Of a DNA stretch of 64,000 nucleotides, positions 24,467 through 36,294 are shown in pieces. Position 1 is the stretch's first letter, and every line of letters begins with the position of its first letter. Source of the DNA: Tachypleus tridentatus (taxonomy: Eukaryota; Arthropoda; Merostomata; Xiphosura; Limulidae); NCBI RefSeq assembly GCF_004210375.1, contig NC_134837.1:164527310-164591309 (forward strand), written 5' to 3'. The notes under the pieces were generated by a model, which worked only from the letters and a program-made list of their open reading frames with translations, did no database searches and was not told where the DNA came from. Made by a program: the position numbers and the translations under genes.

Positions 24467-25019
24467 CGTAAGATCGTAAAGTCAAGCTCAAAACTAATTT
24501 CATTATAAAATGTAATAAAACAATCTTAAATATCACAGATAAACACGTTGATGAACTAATTCCTTAAAATCAAAGAGCCAAACTTGAAGTAAATTTGAAT
24601 CTCATTCAGAACAATGATTTGTCATTGGATAGCGGTGGTCTTGAGTCTCGATATTTAAATTAGAATATAAATTGAATATTTATTCAAGTGTGAGTGCAAT
24701 AATTATAAAGTACGTCTTTTCCTGGATTCGCTCTGTAGTCAATGTATGTTTTGTGTTAGTAGATTTACTGTTTAATTAGGTACATATCTAGATTATTGTT
24801 TAGGTCAATTTGATGTAACCACTTGTCCAATGTGTCTCAGCAGATAAAGTGGGCTCCCAGTTCGAATTCCGTTATTGTGAATTTACTCTCTAGATTTTCT
24901 GTTTATGAGTGTGTTATTTGATTATAGTATTTCAAGTATTTGTGACGTATGGTGTGTTGGCTAGCTGCTTTCAATCTAACGATGATTGGTACGCATAGCT
25001 TTTGTATCGGTTTTATTGT

Positions 25020-25206
25020 TTTTGTTGTCGAATTTCGTACGAGCCTAGGGTTATCTTCGCTATCCGTCCCTAATTTTTAAATGAGAGACAAGACACGGGC
25101 TACTCTTTATTAATGAATAGTGAGATTGATCGTCATAGTATAATGCTTATAAGGCTGTAATGACACCCATGTTCGATGACGAGATTCGAACTCGCGACTG
25201 TATATT
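25020..25206 (-). mobile_element. SINE family A, old copy
   Basis: Starts with the inverted tail (GAATTTCGTACGAGCC), keeps TAGTGAGATTGATCGTCA, and ends with a decayed B-box (GATTCGAACTCGCGAC). Confidence 0.8.
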
Positions 25207-25221
25207 TCAAGTTTTTTTTTC

Positions 25222-25325
25222 TCCCGTACCTCAGTGTTGAATCTGAAGGCTTATAATGCTGACAACCAGGTTTCGTTTAGATAGCCCATTACGTAGGTTT
25301 ATGCCTCACAATAAAAAAAAACAAC
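25222..25325 (+). mobile_element. SINE family C, degraded
   Basis: Family C (tRNA-like) reads TACCTCAGTGTTGAATCTGA, CTTATAATGCT, AACCAGGTTTCG, then TAGCCCATTACGTAGG and an A-rich CAACAACC tail. Several substitutions. Confidence 0.6.
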
Positions 25326-25329
25326 AACC

Positions 25330-26600
25330 TACATTTCTGAATTCATTGCATGATTACTTAATAAGATCTTAAACTAAACTTGTTAACACTCACGTCACAA
25401 ATTTTTGATAAATTTATCGTTGTGGAACCTCTTGCAGTTTTTCCTGCATCTCCCTCACGTTTTAAACTAGAATTTCCAATTATTTTATATAATCGAAGTT
25501 TCTTTCTCTCCCTGAATTTCTGTCTTGAGAACACTGTGATACCTTGAGACTTTGTCGTTTACAAATTATAATACTGAACAAAAAAGAAGAATTTAATGTT
25601 GATAAACATGTCTACAACTGTAAGTATCAATATATTTGTATCAAAAGTAACATGAGGTAACCGATAAAAAACAGCAATCTTAGTGTAATCTGTCTAACTT
25701 CAGTATAATATTATAGTAGTATATTAGTACACTGGCTAACTGACACGTTTCATGGTAAGATTATCAACTGCTTTAATCAACATCGCAGAGTTCCATTCTT
25801 AGAGAACAATTTTAAATTATATTCTAGATTAGGAAAAGAGGGGAAGAAATAAAAATGAAATATTAATTGTATATTAATTGAGTTAACTGGTGATTAAATA
25901 ACTCTAATGAATACTAACAATAAGCGGTTAAATCTAAATTGTTTTACCTACTGCAATTACTAGTTAAAAATTTCAGTTTAATTACATAGTTTTAAAACAC
26001 CATAGCTTCCTTATTCGTAAGCCTATTATATGTTAGAAATATTTAATCAGTATAAACTCGAAAGTGTCATTTAAAGTTTTCTTTATAAGATATCACTTTC
26101 AAAATATTGATAATAAACCATACACAGATTGAAATATATTTAAAATGTTACCCTGCCCAACCAATTAGCTATAAACTTAATGGTTAATAACACTACAGGA
26201 ATTCGATCCTATTGGATGCCTCTGTACCTAACAATAAACAAATTAAACCAACAAAAATATTATGCTTACACTAATTAAAGTATTAGAAGTGCTATTTCCA
26301 CCGTGGCAAACACAAGCGGAGGAGTAAATATCTTTTCTATCATGTGTGCTGAAATTAGAATAATATTACCATTGTTCAATACTGATATTTTTCTCAATAA
26401 ATATTTTCAAACCGCACAAGTTAGGTAATATTTAACCTGTGAAAAATATTTAACTTCAACTGATTAAAAATTTCAATACCTATAACTGAAGCCAACCAAC
26501 GAGAATGAAGCACCGAAACCATTTGTTATAAACCTAGTCGTAACTTATGTTAGAAAAAATGCCCCTATTAAATCAGATGTATAGTTTCTTTTTAAAATAA
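25330..26600. other. No feature seen
   Basis: AT-rich, no open frame above noise, no repeat recognised. Confidence 0.4.
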
Positions 26601-26621
26601 ATGTGTCTTACAGATCATTGT

Positions 26622-26683
26622 TATTTGTTATTTTTTGTTATTTTGAATTTCGCGCAAAGCTACTCGAGGGCTATCTGCGCTGC
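26622..26683 (-). mobile_element. Tail-only SINE family A insertion with target duplication
   Basis: Only the last ~55 bp of family A (inverted: GAATTTCGCGCAAAGCTACT, GGGCTATCTGCGCT) is present. It is flanked by a perfect 12-bp target-site duplication ACAGATCATTGT at 26610-26621 and 26684-26695. This is a strongly 5'-truncated insertion. Confidence 0.9.
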
Positions 26684-26699
26684 ACAGATCATTGTACAA

Positions 26700-27985
26700 A
26701 CATTTATATAAATACTCATTTATGGAGTTTTACTAAAGTTCTTTATGCACCAAATCATAGACGTACGAGGAATTTTTCAGAGGGTTGCTGCACAATTTTT
26801 CCTCGATTGAGTTTATATTTTCTGCTTCAGTTTTGCCCGAATTAAAATTAAAAATCTGTCTAACTGACCGCATGTATTATAAGCTAGAGGTGCTGCACCC
26901 TCCGGTCTCCTGCTCGTAAGTTGTGTGCACAATAGTTGAGATTAATCTTAACACGAGAACGGTGTTGGAAGTCCAGTACTTCATATTACTTCCATTTGTT
27001 CCGATCGTACTCGGTTTCATTAGCATTATTAGTAGCCGCTGATTAGGTCAGTTTTTGACCATTCACACTTTTCAAATTTTACATAAACTATTTTCTGTAT
27101 ATCGGATCCTAATACCAATTTTTAAAGTGACAAAATGAATAAATGTCCATTGTATAGTTACACTGTGACCTTTGAAGATATACTGTGATTCCCACTGCTT
27201 CAATCATTTCTTCAAATGAAAACAGTTGACGATTTGTAAACTTCTAGCTTATAATCCTTTGTCAGTTCAAATCATTGTTTATTACTCTGTAAACAATAGA
27301 ACAGTGTGTCCAGCTTCATCACAATACTGTTGTTGTTTTTCATTTGTTTCGTCTCTTCACTAATCATAATAGATGATGAAGTTGCTCAGGATAGATTAGA
27401 GCCCCTTATAGTCCTAACTTGTCAAATTCTCAAGTTTTTTCTGATTTATTGGAAAACTGAACCCCCTTTTAAAACATCGTATTCAGCTGTATGTAGTTAT
27501 CAACCATGATACAAGAATATTTTTTGAAACTTTTTTGTATTCATTCCAATATAAGATGCTAAGCATGTGGCCTAATGTGCCATAACTTGCAAATACAACA
27601 ACACGCTGCTGTATTTTACATTCTGTATTGTGAGAACGAATAATTCAGATCGCTAGAAACGATAAATGTATTTTTAAACAATAAACAGGAAAGTCGGAGA
27701 AAATTAGGAAGAAACGGTGAGAATAAAAATAATAGAAGTGACAATAAGACCAACAACGAAAAGAGAAGATAAAATCGTAAAGGTAACTGATAAAGAACAT
27801 CTAAACAAAAACCAGTCAAACCTCTGTTTCAAAAAAAATTAGGGATACCAAAGAATAAAATTATAGCAAAATAATTTGTCTAAATAATAGAAACAGGTCA
27901 CTTGCCTGAACTTGGTATAAAGTTCATAGCGTAAGTTGCTTTACTCTCTGTATGAAAAGTGGATAGTATTAAACTACATAAATAA
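26700..27985. other. No feature seen
   Basis: Open frames at 27306-27509 (+) and 27616-27819 (-) are hydrophobic or low complexity with no domain or splice context. Nothing else recognised. Confidence 0.4.
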
Positions 27986-28000
27986 CATTACTTGTTAATG

Positions 28001-28279
28001 TTTGTTTGTTTTGTTTTTGAATTTCGCACAAAGCTACTGGAGGGCTATCTCTGCTAGCCGTCCCTAATTTAGCAGTGTAAGACTGGAGGGAAGGCAGCTA
28101 GTCATCACCACCTACCGCCAACTCTTGGGCTACTCTTTTACCAACGAATAGTGGGATTGACCGCACATTATAACGCCCCCACGGCTGAAAGGGCGAGCAT
28201 GTTGGGCGCGTCGGGGATTCAAACCCGCGACCCTCAGATTACGAGTCGCACGCCTTAACACGCTTGGCCATGCCGGGCC
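28001..28279 (-). mobile_element. SINE family A, full length with target duplication
   Basis: Complete inverted copy flanked by ACTTGTTAATG at 27990-28000 and 28280-28290. Well preserved, so among the younger copies. Confidence 0.97.
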
Positions 28280-28374
28280 ACTTGTTAATGACACTGACTT
28301 GAAGTTCTAAAGCTATTTGAAAGTTGAGATAAAGTCGTTCAATAGTGCGATTATAAGTATCTGATAAAACTTAC

Positions 28375-28533
28375 GTTTACATGCATCCCGTAAAGAAACT
28401 CCAGGGTTTGTGAATCGTCTTTCTGGACAAGCCGAACATTTGTAAGACCCAAAATAATCACTGTAATGGTCCTTGGGACAGGAGACACATTCTTTTTGGT
28501 TTTTACTTCTGAACTGTCCAGGAGGGCACGAAA
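28375..28533 (-). CDS. Candidate exon, GCC2/GCC3 (ephrin-receptor-like) Cys-rich module
   Basis: The minus strand reads SCPPGQFRSKNQKECVSCPK, then DHYSDYFGSYKCSACPERRF and TNPGVSLRDACK, ending at a strong donor GTAAGT. The spacing CPPGxF...C..CP..xYS...G...C.ACP is that of GCC2/GCC3 (ephrin-receptor-like) modules, found in large extracellular proteins such as SVEP1 and SCUBE types, where the cysteines pair to form a small secreted fold. The reading frame is fully open over some 53 codons. The upstream side has a pyrimidine tract (TTATTCCTCTTTTTATG) but no AG where the acceptor should be, so this may be an exon with a lost acceptor or a pseudo-exon. No neighbouring exon of the same gene was found. 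This is the wrong frame relative to the ATG-initiated frame in the same place, which is a shadow. Confidence 0.6.
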
Positions 28534-28610
28534 CATAAAAAGAGGAATAATTTTTAACTTATATATTTAACCAAATCCCTCACACCAAAAAGTTGATAAA
28601 ACAAGGAAAT

Positions 28611-28710
28611 TAAATCATGTAACAGAATCAACAAAGCTCTTATTAAACCATGTAACAGAATCAACACAAGCTCTTATTAAATCATGTAACAGAATCAACA
28701 CAAGCTCTTA
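28611..28710. repeat. Three ~34-bp tandem repeats
   Basis: Unit TAAATCATGTAACAGAATCA followed by ACACAAGCTCTTAT; copies start at 28611, 28644 and 28678. Confidence 0.95.
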
Positions 28711-29154
28711 AACATTTAGTTTTATAGATAAATATTTTATAGTATTTATACCTTTACTGTAAGAGCTGCTTTGTTAATATATTTCCCAAAAGAATTATCA
28801 GACAACTTGAAACGAATAGAAAAAAAATAGTGAAGAGCAACTTGAAATAGTGTATATATATATGTGTGTGTGAGTGTGAAAAATATATTTTTATGTATTT
28901 TAAATTGATTTATTCTTATTAACTTAAAAATATTACATAAAAACACACAAATATAAATTAAAAATACTGGTTTCGTATCTTAAACGATACTCTAGAGTTT
29001 CCACAATAAGGCACTCTCCTTAAGCTCCTTAAAAATGAAAGCATTTTCCAATATTTTTCATGCAAAAGGTTTATATATGTTTCAAATTCACTCTGTTTTA
29101 AACTATGAACTAGTATGGTTTAAAAATTACTAATTAACAAAATAATTGCCATAA

Positions 29155-29205
29155 TTTAGTTTGTTTGGAATTAAGCACAAAGCTACACATGAGATAGAGA
29201 AAATG
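29155..29205 (-). mobile_element. SINE family C tail fragment
   Basis: TTAGTTTGTTTGGAATTAAG, CACAAAGCTACACA is the inverted 3' end of family C. The rest is absent. Confidence 0.5.
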
Positions 29206-29209
29206 GATA

Positions 29210-31395
29210 TTATTTTCAAAATCTATGAAACTGAATTATAGGAAATCATGGCACTCAACATGCTACTGCCCTTGGAAATCTAACAAACACAATCTTTTAG
29301 TTTTCTTATCCTAGAATGATGCCAGTCTTCGTAGCTAATATACTTCAACATGTATATTGGGATATTTGGCTTTTGATCTATTAATGTATATCTAGTTATC
29401 ACTGTAGTGGACTGTATTGTTTTCACTGGTCAGCTACTTCCATGAACGGATGCTGTGTGAAAAATAAAAAACATTTGTTTAACAAAAGTGCTTATTCTAC
29501 ATCATATACAGTTTGTTTAATTAGTCTTTTTATACAGTACTATGTGAAAGTGTTAGAACAAAAGAATCTGTGATGACGATATATATATTTAGGACAAAAG
29601 AATATTTTGTCATTCTTTCCACTTTATGGGCTAATTCTTTCATGTCATTACTGATTTTAACAATTAAGTGAGCCAGGGTAAGAATATTATTTTTTTTTTA
29701 GAATTCCCTACACTTGTACCTTGGACATGTCATAATGGTTTTGTTTGAATGAATATAGTGATAAAATTCAGGACCTGAAAGAAATGTCATGGTACTGCAT
29801 GCAATGTATTAACTATGTAAAATCAAGCTAGCATATTGTACCAAAATATACTAGAAGGAATCAATTTCATAGCAATCCACAAATAAATTTTGATAAAAAC
29901 AGTAATAACACATATACGATGTTATCTTGTCATTCCACACCAAAAAGTCCGAGAATTGTCAGGAGGGCAGAGAGTTTGCATAAAAGCTTTACGTGATGCT
30001 AGTTGGTCTCTCCATCAAATTTATCTGTAGTAGTCTTAGGAGGCTGACTGCCACTGGTCTCACGCATGGCATAAATGCCAAATAATAGAAAAGTGTCCAG
30101 AGCTACAGTTTCAAGAAGATTCGATGATAATGAAATATTTGATCGTATAACCTTTACTTTGTTCTCCTAATATTGTCAAGACACTGTACTGCTGATAATT
30201 GGAAAGAAGTGATATGGATGAATGAGTCCTTGTTGAAATAGCTAGTTCAAAGTGCACGTTGGATGTCCTGTGGAAGAAAGGCGAAAAATACTTACTTCAA
30301 TGTATAGCACCTATGATAGAGCAGGGAAGAGACATTGTGACGGTTTGGGAGTGTTCTTCTGCTGAGGTGACAGGAGATTCATGCAAACTATATGGAATAA
30401 TGATGGACCAATGAAAGTACCACCAGATTTTAATTCATCATGGTAGACCAAGTGCTTTATTAATTATTGGTAATGAATTCTACTACCAAGAAGATAATGA
30501 CCCCAAACAGTCATCCTAACTGTGCAGAAATTAATCAGCTGAGAGATATGCTGCTGGAGTCATTCAAATGATACAGTGGTTCCCAAAGAGCCCCAATTTT
30601 AATCCAATTGAGCAGATTTAGGACCTAATAGTTACTTCCAATGTAAGTATATGGGAGTGTATTCGACATATTTCAAGTAAAATCCCAAAGAAAACTGTGA
30701 TTAAACGTGTTTCAACAATGCCTGAAAGACTTTCCATGGTTATTAAAGCAAAAGGGTGACACAGCAAATATTCACTGTTTGTTGAACTCAAGCGCTCTCA
30801 CTAAATTTCTCTTGCATTAAATGTGAACAATAATAAAATATTGATGTTTTACTTGTGATTTACCTTCAAATGTTCTTTGAAAGTTGCCTGAAATCTGATT
30901 TTTGACTTTATTCTAACACATTTGCGCAGTACTATAAGATGGACTTACATGTAACTAAATATTTTTACAGAGTAAAAATTGATATCTTATGGAATTATGA
31001 ATATTGCAAAATAAATAAATATCACACTATGAGATGGTACCATAATAAGCTGAAGTTTTCATAAGATAAGATGAACAGCCACATATAACAACAAATTCCT
31101 ACATTTAATGATACTGCTATTTTGGTGTATGTGATATGGATAATAGCTTCAAATCAAACAAAAATAGCCTAGTAAAATAATAGTAATTTATACCACACCT
31201 CTAAGAGTTTAGAAGCAGTGTATCGTTTATTTACATCCACTTCTAGACTTCTGTCCAGGAAGTCTCAAAACACTGGAGACAGGTTATCTTCATTCTCAAT
31301 GTTTGGTTTTCTATTTTTTATAATAAATCAAATACCTGAAAAAGAGTGTGACTTGATGACTAAATCAATAACCTAACTTAACAGCGTGTACAAAT
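29210..31395. repeat. Segmental duplicate of 14.2-17.0 kb
   Basis: Partner of the segment at 14160-16970 (see there). In this copy a Tc1 element (29536-30934) interrupts the duplicated sequence. The right end carries the last recognised exon of the PAK pseudogene. Confidence 0.8.
29536..30934 (+). mobile_element. Second Tc1/mariner transposon, broken
   Basis: A 1399-bp element with inverted ends CAGTACTATGTGAAAGTGTT and (right, reversed) cAGTACTGCGCAAATGTGTT, flanked by TA on both sides. Plus-strand fragments of a Tc1 transposase are recognisable: WMNESLLK (DE region), TVWECSSAEVTGD (usual VWGCFSAxGTGD), YYQEDNDPK (second catalytic Asp) and SPNFNPIEQI (usual SPDLNPIENL). Several stops; inactive. 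It differs from the element at 3.5 kb in its ends and protein, so it is a separate family. Confidence 0.9.
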
Positions 31396-34300
31396 CTTTG
31401 GATAATCCTTCCTAATAATGTCTAAATTTCACTAGAGGTATAACTCTATAGTAGTTAAATAACACGGGTGAATTATCTAGTGTGTTTGTGTTTGCTTATA
31501 GGGGGTTAACAAAATGGTAGTGATACTATTGTAGAAAATACTATAGTTTAAGAGGTTGAAATATAATAATATAATATGTGCATTCCACAACGTTCAATAA
31601 TTAATTGTTTGTTACTGTATAAAGTTTTGTCAAATGTTCATTGTTGCTGTGATTGTTCCACTATTCATCATTATCTTCAATACATCTTCATGTTTGAATA
31701 ATGTGAACAGTCTTGTTTTTGTCTTTATTACAGCTATTCCCCGTAGTTGGTGAAAGAGATTCTCGACAAAGCATACGATTGTGTTTTAAAGTACAAATAT
31801 GTAACTTTTAAGAATTTGGGTAATTACTGGTTACCAATATTTACCATGTCACTATTTTCCTCATGATAAGGAGGTTGACTATTGACTATTTCAATGGCTG
31901 TTATACCAAGGGACCAAATGTCAACCTCAGATCCATACTCTATCCTTCTTACTAATTCTGGAGCCATCCAGTGACGAGTTCCAACCAATGATGTTCGCTT
32001 ATTTTGTTCTGGGGTGAGCTGAACACTTGTTCCAAAATCCGCTATGTGATGGAAAGAAACAAAAATAAAGTTCCCATATGAGGGAAAAAGAAAACATAAA
32101 TAACTTGTAAATAACTGCTAGTCAGCCTAACAAAACTATCTTAACTCTAATTCAGGTTTCTTCTGCTCTTATTGCAAATTTTGACTATAAAATAGAAATA
32201 TTTAATCATCCAAATGCACAAATAAAACTTGTCAGCATATAAAAAGTTGATAGAAATCTGGTATTTATGTGTATGTTTCTTGCTTAGTTATAGAACAAAT
32301 AGTATTTAATGATGCATTTTTTGAAAATGTCAAATCCAACTAAATATACAATTTGTTTTATAACTACCAAATACCTAAATCCAACACTTTCCTTTTTTGC
32401 AATCGATTTGCTACAAATTTCCTTTTCTTTATTCACATGCATCATACATTTATAAACATTTAGGTATTAAATCAGAAAATAATTTATGATAATTTCTTGC
32501 AACGATGTGGGCGAGGAGTTCATTTGACATAGATTGTACTGTTGCTAGTAAGTATACATAAAATCTGCCTTTTATGTCAAGTTACAATCCTATTGAATTA
32601 CTGCACAATAAGTAGCTGTGTTACATAGTTAGATTTATTTCATTATATGTTGTAAGTTTACAGAAAAAAATTGAATTAAGGTTTAAACATATTCAGTGCT
32701 TTATAGAGCTAGAAAAAGTCTATTTTTCGTTAGGAATTATTTGTCAATAATATTTTCCAAATTTGACATTGAAGTAAAAACGAAAAAATAAAGAACCAAG
32801 TGTAAAATACAACTAAGAAATATAACAGCAACTATTTACAATAATAAAAGAAAGCATGGATATATTTTCTTAGAAATCAATTTAGAAGATGTATCAAGTT
32901 ATAAAATGTACATAATTTGTACTTAACATGAGAACTGGAAACATTCGTACTTACAGGTATGTATTTTATGTTGATAAGTAAGTTATTTTTATATAATCAA
33001 GTAACCTACTGATACCATGTGATGTTTCAACATTTTCATAATATATATACAATTTCAAGTAATCTATGTTAACAAGAAACTATTACAAACAAGCTAAAAT
33101 ACTTATAAATGCTTGTGTTTACTAAGTCATTATATGTCTAAACACTTACCTAGTTTTATTGTCCAATCCTTCCCAAGTAAAATGTTGTCACTTTTAATAT
33201 CTCTATGAACTATGTTGTTGAGATGAAGAAATTGTATTACCTGGAGTATCTAAATGAAATATTAATTTATTTCAAAGTTAAATGTTTTAAGAGAGAAGCG
33301 TAATTTTAATTCAGAGTGCTTGTTGTATTCAATATATGTATGTATTTCTTGTGATAGTTGGAGACAACAAGACAAAAATTAATTAAAACAAAAAATATCA
33401 AAGTTTCTGTGCATTAATAACTACCAGAATTACTTTCATCATGTTATTAGGCTGATATATTGGTTGTTTTAACGTCTGTTGCCAAGAGGTAAAGGTTCTT
33501 ACTAACTCTAACATCCAAACATAAAACTGGCCATGAGTAAAGTGTGGGCTTTGTAGGTTGACACCCACAACCTTGAGTGACTACCCCTGGGTAATTTTAA
33601 ATTTAAATCATTTCTGAATTATGGTGTTTGCTGTTATGTCATCAATTTTTTTAATGAAAAATGAAGTTCTTTCATATTTTCCATTTTTATTATTTATATA
33701 TTTTATTTTATATTTACAGTACAATATTAAGCTATACTTTTGTTGCTAAGCAACATGGCAATTCTGTATATTAGATGTTATATGAACGAATGCACCCAGC
33801 AACTGTCTTGCTTTCAGGTTGATATATTCTGTATGACGGAGGTGGACTGGCCATTGTGCAAAGGCACATGGGCTTCCTTGTATGAAATTCATAGGTTATA
33901 TATGACTCTGATTGCTGGTGGGATGGTATGAGCCCCATCTCATAATAAAATGGAATGACCCCCCAGAAAAAGAGTCTCAGACCACCTCTGCTACATGACT
34001 ATGTGATTGTAGATATTCTGAGCCTATTTCAGCATAAAACTACAACCTATATAGTTTTTTTTTGCTCAGCAATATGACATAGAACTCATTATTGAAAAAC
34101 ATCTTTACCCAAATATATTGACAATTTCATTACGTGAAGTTGTTACACAAGGTATCACTTCTTTTCTACGTGGTTTTTTGCTACCTTTCCTTTCCACATT
34201 AAAAAGATGCATACATGGGTGTATAAGTACTAATACCCAGATGCATACCATCGAGATCCACTTAGTAAGGGTGCAATATTTCACATTTCAAGGTTCTTTT

Positions 34301-36273
34301 CTTTTGGAGCTATGGTGGCCACACGTATACAAAAATACACACCATTTTATTATTATAGATAAACAATGTTTAGCATAATATTGCTTGCACAACATACACA
34401 GTAGATTTTGCATGTTTCCATGTAATCTTGAAAGACTAGACTGTTGCCTGCAATAGTTTTTAAATACGTGCTCTTGATAACTTTAATTAGTTATGTGATT
34501 TTCGATAAAATCAATTCTATAATTGTAAATTTTTCATCCACTTTCATGCCAAACCACTTTGTAAGTTTATACAGTATGTATTTCATTTGAACTATCAGTT
34601 TTTTCTTAATGTTACTTTATTTTGAAATTAATAGCTGGTGTGATAGAAGATTAAAAAGGTGCTATGCATTTAATATCACAGGTATAAGTTTCTTGCTGTA
34701 TTTAGTGCAGTTAAAAATTTCCAATTGTAAATTAATAATAATTTTTGTACACTTATTGAAGATGTGCTTCATATAATGCACTGGAAGAGAAACTTTCTGT
34801 AACTATAGAAAGAACTATACTGAGTTTACGCTAGATGGAACTTCATTATTACTCTCTGAAATGTTATTTAAAATTTGTCATCTCTCGAGAAATGAAAGTC
34901 TATGGAAGCAAGTATTCAGAGTTTTGACAAGGAATTGCGATGACTATTGAACAAACTTTAAAATAAATTACAATCACCAGATCTCTTCTATATAAAAAAA
35001 CTCTTAATAGTTACTAATAACAATCAATATAACATACTTCTTTACATACTACTGCTATTTCATTTTCATAAAGACAGGTTTTGGCAAGAACAAAAGTCAT
35101 ACAGCCAATTGCTAAATATTCCATTATTACCTAAAGAAACAAAGTTTACAATTTCACTTACATTTTGTTTTTTAATGAAATGATACTTAACAATGATACA
35201 AAATAATTTATTTTTCCTATTTTAAGTTTCTGTCAGTAATCATATATCTAACAAAAACAGAAAAGTTCTTCAAACAATCGTTCATGAAGTAGGAACTGCA
35301 CTAACATCAGTTCTTTAACATTTTTTAAGTATGAGATTTTTATTGTCTAGAAACATTTGTGGTTCAGAAAAAATATATTAACTCAATTTCAAGTGTTAAG
35401 AAAGTGTGAATTAGCAAAGATCACTTTTCTAGATTTTTGTTACTTCTTCAATTTATAACTTTTATTTTTCTACCTCAAAAGATGTTATACATTTTTTTGA
35501 AATACGCTCTTTAATATATTGGTAACTAAAGCTGTAATATGATTCCCAACATTTATAAAATATTAAATTGGACTGTATTTTGTGTGAGAAACTGCAAATT
35601 TAATATTTATTGTATTACACACTAAACAATATTTACAATTTTGTAAATAATGCTAAATTTGAGGGTATTGTATAAGCTGCTAATAATTTAACAAACTCAA
35701 CCTTTCTTGAATAAAATAATTTCAACAACCACGTATAAAACTTTGTGTGTGAAACATATCAGGAAGATGAATCAAGCATAGTAAAAACTACAGAGTTCTG
35801 GTAAGAGATAACATACTGGTAGAAGCTTAGAATGGAAATATAAGGTTATTGTGTCAGAAGCAAATGTGGCTGCAACCTCCCACACTAAAACTATCACGTA
35901 TTATTTATAACTATAACTTAAACAAAGCAGAACCCTGAGAGTGACATGTAAAAATATTCGTAAACTTGTAGGGTTGCTTGAAATTGACCACTTAATTAAA
36001 TAAAAACAGTACGTTAACCTACACTATAACAGGTAAGATTAAAAATAAAAGAGAATTAACATGTATGTAACACTAACAACACTAACCCAGAGTTCATCAC
36101 CATCAAGAAAGTTATCCAAATAGTTGACTATATTTGGATGTTTATATTTCAGCATTATTAAAAGTTCGGTGATGACAAGCTCTTTTCTGGGTTGCTTGGT
36201 TATATTAATTTTGTTAATAGCAACTTCCAACCCAGTCTCAGTAGCTATGGCTGCATAGACAGTTCATGAAACA
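31199..36273 (-). pseudogene. PAK-family kinase, unprocessed pseudogene (5 exons)
   Basis: Five minus-strand exons in gene order encode most of a group I p21-activated kinase domain with normal GT-AG introns and matching phases. 36273-36087: [16 protein letters not shown] to [17 protein letters not shown]. 35130-35038: VIMEYLAIGCM to VVCKE. 33249-33150: [26 protein letters not shown]. 32041-31845: [20 protein letters not shown] to [10 protein letters not shown]. 31335-31199: ENEDNLSPVF, DFLDRSLEVDVNKR. Catalytic HRDIKSDN and DFG are intact, but the ATP-binding lysine of VAIK reads Asn (VAIN), a stop falls in the glycine loop (TGA for GGA), GTPYWMAPE reads GTRHWMAPE, and the last exon has a shift and a TGA. 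Upstream regulatory exons (PBD) and the final exon were not found. Exon lengths and phases agree with PAK genes, so it arose by gene duplication, not retroposition. A kinase-dead transcript is possible but the stops argue against a protein. Confidence 0.88.
33260..35030. other. PAK pseudogene intron
   Basis: No exon or recognisable repeat seen. Open frames 33740-33931 and 34118-34378 on the plus strand look like chance or decayed repeat. Confidence 0.5.
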
Positions 36274-36294
36274 CTAAAACAATAAAAGAAAGGA

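Noticed and set aside
24816-24900. Another tRNA-derived SINE
   Set aside because: TCAGCAGATAAAGTGGGCTC and a B-box-like GTTCGAATTCC occur, but the order does not match families A to C and no second copy was seen.
29560-29600. Hammerhead core in CTGTGATGACG
   Set aside because: The CUGAUGA-like string is inside the Tc1 inverted repeat and has no helix II or GAAA partner.
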